Shown here: piece after piece, positions 35,396 to 43,100 of the stretch | Numbering within the stretch: the first letter of the stretch is position 1 | How the letters are laid out: the number at the start of each line of letters is the position of its first letter | Source of the DNA: CAMLFJ01 sp035524955 | GTDB lineage: Bacteria; Methylomirabilota; Methylomirabilia; Rokubacteriales; CSP1-6 | Assembly (NCBI GenBank): GCA_035524955.1 | Contig: DATLFG010000008.1 | Location: 25,353-89,352, forward strand | Direction of reading: 5' to 3' | Length of the DNA stretch: 64,000 nt | Position numbers and translations under genes: made by a program | The notes under the pieces: model-generated | What the model saw: only the letters and a program-made list of their open reading frames with translations | Told to the model about the DNA's origin: nothing | The model's database searches: none

Positions 35396-36229
35396 CTACG
35401 GCCACCGGCGGAACACGTCCTTCAGGTCCCTGCTCGGCACGGTGTCGCGCATCCACGTGAAGCCGCCGCGCTCGGCCATCTCGCGGGCCCCTTTCAGGAA
35501 GGCGGCCAGGGCCAGGCGGGAGAGCGCTCCGCCCACGCTGATCCGCTTCACGCCGACCGACGCGAGCTGGGCGACGGTGAGATCGGGGTCCGCCGCGCTC
35601 ATCACCACGTTGACCGGTCGGGTCACCGACGCCACCACGGTGCGGATGGTGGCGAGGTCCCGGACGCCCGGCGCGTAGAGCACGTCGGCGCCCGCTTTCT
35701 CGAAGGCCTGCAGGCGCCGGATCGTATCGTCGAGATCGGGGCGGCCGTGCAGGAGGTTCTCGGCCCGCGCGGTCAGCATGAACGGGACGGGCAGGGCGCG
35801 CCCCACCTCGACGGCGGCCTGCACGCGCTCGACCGCGTGCGCGAACTCGTAGATCGGCCGGCTGGGATCGCCGGTGGCGTCCTCGATCGAGCCGCCCGAG
35901 ACCCCCGCGGCCGCGGCGAGCCGGATGATCTCGGCGGCGGCGCGCGGCTCGTCGGCGTAGCCGTTCTCCAGATCCGCGTTCACCGGCAGCTCGGTGGCCG
36001 CCGCGATCGCCCGGCAGTTCTCGATCACCTGGGCGCGGCTCACCCCGTTGGTGCCGTCCACGCGCCCGAGCGAGTTGGCGAGCCCGAGGCTGGTGGTGGC
36101 GAGCGCCTCGAAGCCCAGGGAAGCCAGGAGGCGCGCGGTGCCCGCGTCCCACGGGTTCGGGATCACGAAGGCGCCGGGCCGCTCGTGCAGCGCCCGGAAG
36201 GCGGCCGCCTTCTCCGCGGCGGTCATCAT
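35396..36229 (-). CDS. Isocitrate lyase/PEP mutase family protein
   Basis: A 277-residue member of the PEP mutase/isocitrate lyase superfamily. FVIPNPWDAGTARLLASLGF, ATTSLGLANSLGRVDG, LPVNADLENGYADEPRAAAE and GGSIEDATGDPSRPIYEF match the metal and substrate loops of the short oxaloacetate hydrolase/2-methylisocitrate lyase-like branch. The KKCGH loop of true isocitrate lyase is absent. It starts 5 bases after the CinA stop, so the two are co-transcribed. Reaction unknown: lyase or hydrolase on a small 2-oxo acid. Confidence 0.87.
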   Translation of the reverse strand: MMTAAEKAAAFRALHERPGAFVIPNPWDAGTARLLASLGFEALATTSLGLANSLGRVDGTNGVSRAQVIENCRAIAAATELPVNADLENGYADEPRAAAEIIRLAAAAGVSGGSIEDATGDPSRPIYEFAHAVERVQAAVEVGRALPVPFMLTARAENLLHGRPDLDDTIRRLQAFEKAGADVLYAPGVRDLATIRTVVASVTRPVNVVMSAADPDLTVAQLASVGVKRISVGGALSRLALAAFLKGAREMAERGGFTWMRDTVPSRDLKDVFRRWP

Positions 36230-36233
36230 GGCG

Positions 36234-37505
36234 TCACGTCTTCTCGAAGTCGATGCGCTCGTACACCGGCAGCTTCTGGAGGTACCGGCGCAGGCAGTCG
36301 AGCCCCATCTCGACCGCGCCCAGGCGCACCCAGTCGCGTCCACCGAGGATGCGGGCCCGGCGCGAGGCCACGTCGCCCTCGGTGGCGATGGCGAGGCAGA
36401 TGGTGCCGCCGAACTCGATGCGATCGGGGCCGTCGTCGAGCTCGATCAGCACCGCGAGCGCGTGGCTGGCGCCGGTCTGGCGCAGGACCGCGCCGGCCAC
36501 CGTCTCCGCGATCGGCGGGGCGAGCGGGCCGTCGGGCGGGGCGCCCGGCAGCCCGACCGCGGCCCACACCTCCGGCAGCGCGCGCGCGACGACTCCCCGC
36601 CGGAAGACGGTGTCGGCGCCGGGCAGGTGGGCGAGCCGCGACGCCATCAGCCCGCTCGTGAAGGTCTCGACCAGCGAGAGCGTCGCCTGCTGGGTCTGGA
36701 GCTCCTTCAGGATGACGGTCTCGAGCGTCTGGTCGTCCTCGGCCAGGATGAAGTTGCCGACGCGCTTGCGCACCTCGCGCTCGACCGGCTCGAGCTTGCG
36801 GCGGATGTCCTCCATGTCCCGCCCGCGCGCGGTCAGCTTGGTCTCGAGCTGCGGGTAGTGCGCGCGGAAGCCGAGCTTCACGCTGCCGTCCGGCACCAGC
36901 TCCTCCACGCCGGCGAGCAGCGAGTCCACATGCGACTCCCCGAGGCCGTAGGAGTGGAAGCGCTTGAGAAAGATGGCCCCGGGCAGGCCGGCCCGGGCGA
37001 GCAGGCGCGGGACGATCTGCTCCTCCAGCATGCGGCGCAGCTCGCGCGGGACGCCGGGCGTGAAGTAGAAGCGCGCCCGGCCGATGTCCAGCGCGAAGCC
37101 GCAGGCGGTGCCGACCGGGTTGTCGATCACCTCCGCGGTGGTGGGCAGCATGGCCTGCTTGCGATTGTTGGGTGGCATCACCCGGCTGCGGCGCTGGAAG
37201 AAGTCCTCCATGCACCTGAGCCAGTCCTCGTTGAGCGCGAGCTGCACCCCGGCGGCCATGGCCGCGACCTCCTGCGAGAGATCATCCACGGTGGGTCCGA
37301 GCCCGCCGTTGACGATGACCGCGTCGGCGCGCCCGCCCGCCAGCTGGAAGGCGCGCAGCAGGTTCTCCCGGTCGTCGCCGACCGTGGTCTCCCACTGCAC
37401 GGAGAGGCCGACGTCCTCCAGCTTCTGGGTGATGTAGCTGAAGTTGGTGTTGACGATCTTCCCCGTCAGCACCTCGTCCCCCGTGCAGATCACCTCGATG
37501 CGCAT
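36234..37505 (-). CDS. cinA: CinA family protein (NMN amidohydrolase/ADP-ribose pyrophosphatase type)
   Basis: A 423-residue two-domain CinA. The N-terminal COG1058 domain begins MRIEVICTGDEVLTGKIVNT and has VIVNGGLGPTVDDLSQEVAA; the C-terminal domain begins around TQQATLSLVETFTSGLMASR. Bacterial CinA recycles NMN to NaMN and hydrolyses ADP-ribose. Usual CinA C-domains read AESCTGG at the active site; here ETFTSG replaces it, so the deamidase site may be altered. GAGGCGCGAGAGAG precedes the ATG. Followed closely by the lyase and histidine kinase genes. Confidence 0.85.
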   Translation of the reverse strand: MRIEVICTGDEVLTGKIVNTNFSYITQKLEDVGLSVQWETTVGDDRENLLRAFQLAGGRADAVIVNGGLGPTVDDLSQEVAAMAAGVQLALNEDWLRCMEDFFQRRSRVMPPNNRKQAMLPTTAEVIDNPVGTACGFALDIGRARFYFTPGVPRELRRMLEEQIVPRLLARAGLPGAIFLKRFHSYGLGESHVDSLLAGVEELVPDGSVKLGFRAHYPQLETKLTARGRDMEDIRRKLEPVEREVRKRVGNFILAEDDQTLETVILKELQTQQATLSLVETFTSGLMASRLAHLPGADTVFRRGVVARALPEVWAAVGLPGAPPDGPLAPPIAETVAGAVLRQTGASHALAVLIELDDGPDRIEFGGTICLAIATEGDVASRRARILGGRDWVRLGAVEMGLDCLRRYLQKLPVYERIDFEKT

Positions 37506-37898
37506 CTCTCTCGCGCCTCCGCTTTCGTCGTCGCGCCGGGGTGGGGGGCGCCTCCCCGGAACCGTGTCGTCTGCGCGTTGCGAAAGGCAAGCGCTCCCGT
37601 CTCGCGGCCCGATCGAGTGCCGGCAATGGGATGCGGGTCAGCGTGCTCCGGGGAGGGCCTCCCCCCCGCTCCCGCCCGCCGCAGCTCGCAAACGCGCGCG
37701 CAGACCGACATGTCAGCCCATCAAGAGCGCGCCGGCGGCGGCGAGAGGGGCCGGAGCGACCGCGCGCACGGGGCAGAGCCAAACGCGAAAAGGGCCATCG
37801 TCAGAGGATGATACACGCTCCGACCGGTGCCGTGTACCCCCGCGGCCGCGATTCGCGGTATGCTGCCCCGGCAGCCCACTCGAACCCAGGAGGCCGGC
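37506..37898. other. Gene-free 393-base region with G/C-tract inverted repeat
   Basis: No convincing gene. It lies between divergent cinA and NIPSNAP genes. CGGGGTGGGGGGCGCCTCCC at 37537 and, inverted, TCCGGGGAGGGCCTCCCCCC at 37647 form near-matching arms about 87 bases apart, ending in the shared CTCCCCGGA/TCCGGGGAG. A TATGCT hexamer at 37859-37864 is a candidate -10 for the NIPSNAP gene. The rest shows nothing I can name. Confidence 0.5.
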
Positions 37899-38219
37899 AT
37901 GTTCTTCGAGCTCAGGCAGTACCACATCCGTCCCGGACAGCAGGAGCGGTGGGTGAAGTGCATGGAGGAGGAGATCATCCCCTTCCAGGTGAAGATGGGC
38001 ATGGTCATCCTCGGCAGCTTCGTGGGCGAGGAAGACCAGAGCGTGTACGTCTGGATTCGCCGCTTCGAGAGCGAGGCGGAGCGCAAGCGGCTCTACGATG
38101 CGGTCTACCAGAGCGACTACTGGAAGAACGAGATCTCCGCGCGGGTCGGCACCATGATCGATCGCGAGCAGATCAAGGTGACGCGCCTGACCGCGACGCC
38201 GCGCTCGCCGATCCAGTGA
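37899..38219 (+). CDS. NIPSNAP family protein
   Basis: A 106-residue ferredoxin-like-fold protein of the NIPSNAP/ABM-related family. MFFELRQYHIRPGQQERWVK is the family opening, followed by DQSVYVWIRRFESEAERKRL and YDAVYQSDYWKNEISARVG. Bacterial members are small dimers found next to oxidoreductases. AGGAGG before the ATG at 37899 excludes the longer frame. Its stop overlaps the GTG of the next gene by 4 bases, so the two are tightly coupled. Confidence 0.88.
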   Translation: MFFELRQYHIRPGQQERWVKCMEEEIIPFQVKMGMVILGSFVGEEDQSVYVWIRRFESEAERKRLYDAVYQSDYWKNEISARVGTMIDREQIKVTRLTATPRSPIQ

Positions 38220-39370
38220 CCCCTTCGCCCCTCGAGGCGGCGCGGAAGCTCGCGCCACTGATTCGCTCGTCCGCCCCGGAGACGGACGCGCAGCGCGAGC
38301 TGCCGCGTCCGCTCTTCGAGGCGATGGCCGACGCGGGTCTCTTCCGGCTCGCGCTGCCGCGGACGCTCGGGGGCTTCGAGATGGACCTGCCGAGCTACAT
38401 CCAGGTGATCGAGGAGATCGGGCGAGCCGACGCGAGCACCGCGTGGGTGACCAACCAGGTGGCGATCTTCGCGACCTACGCGGCGCGGATGGAGACGGGG
38501 GCGGCGCGCGCGATCTGGATCGACACCCCGCGCAGCGTGGTGGCCAACACGCCGATGGCCAACGCGCAGGCCATCGCGGTGCCGGGCGGCTATCGGGTCA
38601 CCGGCCGCCAGGGCTTCAGCACCGGGTGCCGGCACGCCTCGTGGCTCGCCGCGCACGCCACCGTCAGCGAGCAGGGCCGGCCCCGGCTGGACGACGGCCA
38701 GCCCGAGATGCGGTACTGCTTCGTGCCGCGGGCGGAAGCGCGGCTGCTCGACACCTGGCAGGTCCGCGGCATGCGCGGCACCGGCACGCATCACTTCGAG
38801 GTGGACGACGTCTTCGTGCCGGAGGACCGCTCCGTCAAGTCGGTGACCGCCCCGCTGGTCGAGCGGGGGCCGCTCTACCGCCTGCCGCGGACCCTCGCCT
38901 TCGCCTCGGGGGACGCCGCGGTGGCCCTCGGCACCGCGCGGAGCTGCCTGGCCGCGTTCACGGAGCTGGCCACCACCAAGACCCCGCGGGCCATGGACGC
39001 GCTACTGCGCGATCAGCCGATGATCCAGCACGAGGTGGGCCGCGCCGAGGCCCGGCTGCGGTCCAGCCGCGCGTTTCTTCGGGAAGCGGTGGGCGAGATC
39101 TGGGACGCGGTGGTCACCCAGGGGGCGGCCACCCTGGAGCAGCGCGCGGTGCTGCGCCTGGCCACCACCGACGGCATCCGCGCCGCGGTCTCCGTCGTGG
39201 ACAGCGTCTACAGCATGGCGGGGGCCACCGCGGCCTACGAGTCGAGCCCGATCCAGCGGCACTTCCAGGACGTCCACGTGATGAGCCAGCACCTTCAGGC
39301 CCGCCTGGCCCATTACGAGCTGGTCGGCCGCCACTGGCTCGGCCTCAAGATCGACGAGAGCCGCCTCTAG
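38216..39370 (+). CDS. Acyl-CoA dehydrogenase-like flavoprotein (HsaA/DszC-type monooxygenase branch)
   Basis: A 384-residue member of the acyl-CoA dehydrogenase fold, in the branch of flavin-dependent monooxygenases. LFRLALPRTLGGFEMDLPSY and GRADASTAWVTNQVAIFATY are typical of that branch; GYRVTGRQGFSTGCRHASWL lies in the flavin beta-domain; SMAGATAAYESSPIQRHFQD near the C-terminus is the late flavin block. The catalytic Glu of true dehydrogenases is not evident. GTG start overlaps the NIPSNAP stop (GTGA). Needs a flavin reductase; one is encoded at 47766. Substrate unknown. Confidence 0.85.
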   Translation: MTPSPLEAARKLAPLIRSSAPETDAQRELPRPLFEAMADAGLFRLALPRTLGGFEMDLPSYIQVIEEIGRADASTAWVTNQVAIFATYAARMETGAARAIWIDTPRSVVANTPMANAQAIAVPGGYRVTGRQGFSTGCRHASWLAAHATVSEQGRPRLDDGQPEMRYCFVPRAEARLLDTWQVRGMRGTGTHHFEVDDVFVPEDRSVKSVTAPLVERGPLYRLPRTLAFASGDAAVALGTARSCLAAFTELATTKTPRAMDALLRDQPMIQHEVGRAEARLRSSRAFLREAVGEIWDAVVTQGAATLEQRAVLRLATTDGIRAAVSVVDSVYSMAGATAAYESSPIQRHFQDVHVMSQHLQARLAHYELVGRHWLGLKIDESRL

Positions 39371-39374
39371 GCGG

Positions 39375-39380
39375 TATGAT
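39375..39380 (+). promoter_or_regulatory. -10-like TATGAT upstream of the VOC gene
   Basis: TATGAT (5 of 6 to consensus) is 41 bases before the ATG at 39422; the leader contains the SD GGGAGGGGAG. It lies directly after the stop of the previous gene, suggesting an independent promoter. Confidence 0.5.
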
Positions 39381-39421
39381 CGGGGTGCGGCGCACGTCAC
39401 CCGCCGCCCGGGAGGGGAGCC

Positions 39422-40018
39422 ATGGCCAAGACCGAATCGGATGTCCGTGCCGTCGGGAGCGCCCAGACGCCGCGCGGCGTGAACCACGTCGTGCTCAACG
39501 TGCGGGATATCGAGGTCTCGCACCGCTTCTGGACCGAGATCGTGGGCTTCCGCTGCGTGGCGGAGCTCAAGCCGCAGCCCGGGCGGGTGCGGCCGAAGAT
39601 GCGGTTCTACAGCGGCGTGGCCGAGAACGGCGACCTCTCCCACCACGACCTGGCGCTCGCCGAGGTGCCGCGCCGGGACGGCGCGCCGGCGGCGGAGGGC
39701 TCGCCCGAGACGTGGAGCCTGATGGGGCCGAAGGTCGGGCTCAACCACGTGGCCATCGCCTGGCCGGATCGGGAGTCGTGGCTCAAGCAGCTCGAATTCT
39801 TGCAGGCCCGCGGCGTCACGTTCCATCGGCGCATCAACCACGGCATGACCCATAGCGTCTACATCTCGGACCCGGACGGGCACGGGATCGAGATCCTCTA
39901 CGAGCTGCCGCGGGAGGTCTGGGAGCGGGACATCGACGCGGCCCAGAACTACGCCGAGACCGTGCCCACCGAGGGCCCCGCCGCCCTCGAGGACCGCACC
40001 GACAACCCCACCTTCTAG
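39422..40018 (+). CDS. VOC family protein (extradiol dioxygenase/glyoxalase-like)
   Basis: A 198-residue vicinal-oxygen-chelate protein with two beta-alpha-beta-beta-beta modules. GVNHVVLNVRDIEVSHRFWT has the first metal His, KVGLNHVAIAWPDRESWLKQ the second, and GHGIEILYELPREVWERD the terminal Glu. SVYISDPDGHG is the usual loop. Likely a metal-dependent ring-cleaving dioxygenase or lyase. SD GGGAG before the ATG. Downstream of the monooxygenase-like gene, which suggests aromatic breakdown. Confidence 0.88.
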   Translation: MAKTESDVRAVGSAQTPRGVNHVVLNVRDIEVSHRFWTEIVGFRCVAELKPQPGRVRPKMRFYSGVAENGDLSHHDLALAEVPRRDGAPAAEGSPETWSLMGPKVGLNHVAIAWPDRESWLKQLEFLQARGVTFHRRINHGMTHSVYISDPDGHGIEILYELPREVWERDIDAAQNYAETVPTEGPAALEDRTDNPTF

Positions 40019-40030
40019 CGGTCCATCCTC

Positions 40031-40107
40031 TGTTCGGGCGCCGGCTCCGCCGGCGCAATCCCCTTCCTGGGGGAGGTATCGGAGGGGGCCGTCGAGGCCC
40101 CCTCCGA
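40031..40107. repeat. Dispersed palindromic repeat family C, copy 1 (bidirectional terminator-like)
   Basis: Contains GCGCCGGC-TCC-GCCGGCGC, then CCTTCCTGGGGGAGG, then a perfect 12-bp inverted repeat TCGGAGGGGGCC / GGCCCCCTCCGA with loop GTCGA ending at the stop codon of the AsmA-like gene. It lies between convergent genes. Related copies are at 54368 and 62827. Confidence 0.75.
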
Positions 40108-43100
40108 CTACGGCACGATCTCGAACTCGATCCGGCCCTGGCCGGAGGCCTCGACCGGGACCACGCCCTCGGTGACGCGCAGCCGTTCCGCGTTGGCGGC
40201 GCCCTTCGCGGCTTCGAGGCGCGCGCGGGTGGTGTCCATGCGCCGCGCCGCGAGATCGCGGGCCGCCGCGTCCGGGTTCGGCTCGGCCCTCACCAGCTCC
40301 GTCACGAGCGCCTCGAGCCCGGGCGGCGGCGCCTGGTCCGGGAATCGGTCCGCGAAGAGCCGCGCCGCGACCCCTTCCGGAGTCTGACCGGGCTCGCGGG
40401 CGGCCGCGTCGATGCGCTGGCGCACCGCCTCCCGCTTGAGCGCCACGATGTCCTCCACCGTGTGGACGGCTTTCATGGCGAGCGTCACCCCGGGGGCGTC
40501 GCGCAGGAAGGTGGCGAGGCGCTCGGCGTGCCGGTCGAAGCCGCGCGTGAAGCTCGTGCTGCCCGCCTCGAAGTAGACCGGCCAGATCCGTACGGTCTCG
40601 ATGCGCGCATCCTCGGTGTAGAAGATCTTGCCCACCCAGCTCACCGGCAGCGCCAGCACGCTGATCGCGGTCTCGCGCATGGCGGCCCAGAAGGCGTCGC
40701 TCAGGTCGAGCTGGCGCGAGGCGAGATCCCCCGAGACCGGCACCGAGAGGCGGATCTCTCCCCGCGCGTTCTTGAGCAGGGAGACGAGCATCCCGAAGGG
40801 CACGCCGACCCGCTCGCGCACCTCGTCGCCGCGGCGCGAGGGGGCGTACTCGGGCTGGCCGATGAGCAGGTCGTTGGTGGCCTCGATCCGGTTGTCGGTC
40901 ACACGGTAGCGCACGGTGGCCCCGAAGGCGCCGCGGCGCGCGATCCAGCCGATCAGCTTGTTGCTGTACGGGTTGACGCGGGTGAGCGGGAAGTCGGTGA
41001 GCTTGCCGTCGAGCTCGAGGTTGAGCGGGCCGCCGAGCGCGCCCAGGGTGCCCTTGATCTCGAAGGGCGCGCCGCCGGTGAGGCGCCCGTTCATCGCCAC
41101 CTGGCCCCGGCTGTCGGGCGCCGTGCCGAGCCCGCGGCCGGTGAGCGCGATGCGGGAGGCTTCCTCCGCGAAGGCCGGGGTGGTCGTACGATCCACGAAG
41201 CGCACGAAGCCCTCCTCCACCGCGAAGGCGCCCACCGTGACGACCGGCGCCGTCGTGACACGGTCGCCGGCCCCCGGCGCGGCGGGCGGGGCCGGCGCGG
41301 CGTTCGGCGCGGACCGGCCCGCCATCAGGAGCCCGAGCAGCGGCACCGTGCCGTCCTCCTCGCGCTCGAGAAGGACCCACGGCCGGTCGAGGGTCACGCG
41401 CTCGGCCGTCACGCGGCGGGGCCAGTCCGCGTCGAGACGGGCCACGTCCACCCGCTTGATGTAGGCGAGCATGCGCTGCCCATCGCCGAAGGTGGGATCG
41501 TCGAAGGCGAGGCGGCCGGTGACCGCGACGGCCAGGGGCGCCAGCGTGCCCCGCACGCGCAGGTCGGCGTCCATCTTGCCCTCGATGGTGCCGCGCGAGG
41601 GCAGGAAGGCCTGCATGGTCGCCAGGTCGAGCTGCGTGGCCGCGACCTGCATGTCCACCGCCCGGGCGTCCACGCGAAGCTGCCCCTGCGCCTCGAGGTG
41701 GCCGCCGGTCGCGGTCTCCGTGCGCAGCGTCACCTGGGACGCCTCGCGCGCGGGCCAGCCGAGGTTCTCGATGTGCAGACTCGCGCCCTTGAGCTGGATG
41801 CGCCCCGGCGGGGTCAGCGCGCCATCCACGATCGCGATCACGCCGCCTTCGACCGCGGCGCGGCGCACCCGGACATCCACCGTGACCTTCGGGGCGCGCC
41901 CACCCGGCGCCGGCGGGGCGGACGGCGGCGCCGGGGTGAGCAGCGCGGTGATCGGAAAGCTCCCGTCGGCCGCGCGCTCGATCTGCGCCCACGGCTTCTG
42001 CAGCCGGGCGATCTCGACCACCATGGTCGCCGGCCACGTGTAGTCGATCCCGGTGGTCTCGAGCCGCGCGGCGGTGGCCACCGGCCGGTCGCCGTCGGCG
42101 ATGGCCAGATCGGCCAGCGTGGCCGCGCCGCGCGCCGTGATCGTGAGCGGGTCGAGCGTGGCCTTGACCTGGAGGTTGCCGCTCGCGGTGCCCGCGATTC
42201 GCCCGCGCACCGGCAGATACGGGCGCACCGGCGACAGATCCATGCCGCTGGGCGTGACCTGCGCCTCGAGCGTCCGGGCGGTGAGGTCGAGCTGGCCCTT
42301 CGCGGCCAGCGTCCCGGCCCCCGGAGTGGACAGGTCGAGCTGCACCGGGATCGCGCCGCGCGCGGGCCAGTGGAAGTCTTGCGCGGCGAGACGCATGCCG
42401 GTCACCTCGAGCCGCGCGGCCGGGCTCACCGCCGCGTCCACGATCGTCGCGCTGCCGTCCTCGAAGACCGCCTCGCGCACCGCCACGGTGGCCGGGCCGG
42501 GCGCGGCGGCCGCCGGCGGAGCGGAGGGCGCGGGCGGAGTCGAGGGCGCCGGGGGCGCCGGGGCGGCCGGGCCCGGCGCCGGGCGCACCGGCCCGAACAG
42601 GGCCGCGATCGGCAGGGTCCCGTCGGCCCGGCGCTCGATGTGCACCCACGACTTCTTCATGTGCGCGCGCTCGATCGAGGCGGTGGCCGGCCAGGTGTAG
42701 TCGAGACCGACCGTCTCGATGCGGCCGACCGTGAGCACGGGCCGGTCGCCGTCGGAGAAGGAGAGATCGCTGAGCGCGGCGGTGCCGCGGGCATTGAGCT
42801 CGATCGTCTCCCCGAGCTGGCCCCTCAGGGCCATGTCGGCTTCGAGCCGGCCCTGCAGCCGTGCGGTCAGCGGCACGTAGGGGCGGTACGGCGCGAGCGT
42901 GACTCCCGCGACCCGCGCGCGCAGCTCGAAGCGAACCGGGTCGAGGGCCACGGTGCCCTCGGCCTCGAAGGTTCCGGCCTCCGGGGCGCCGGCGGAGAAC
43001 CTGACCCGGGCGGGTTGCCGGCCCGGCCACGTGACGTCGTTCGCGGTGAGCGCGATCGGTCCGACCCGCAGGCGCGCGGGCGGCGTGACCGAGGCATCAT

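Noticed and set aside
35385..36152. Upstream extension of the histidine kinase frame
   Set aside because: Overlaps the lyase gene and is Arg-rich; the membrane segment begins at the ATG at 35384.
39002..43030. 1342-residue minus-strand frame
   Set aside because: Another frame over the same AsmA-like gene; Ala/Arg/Pro-rich shadow.
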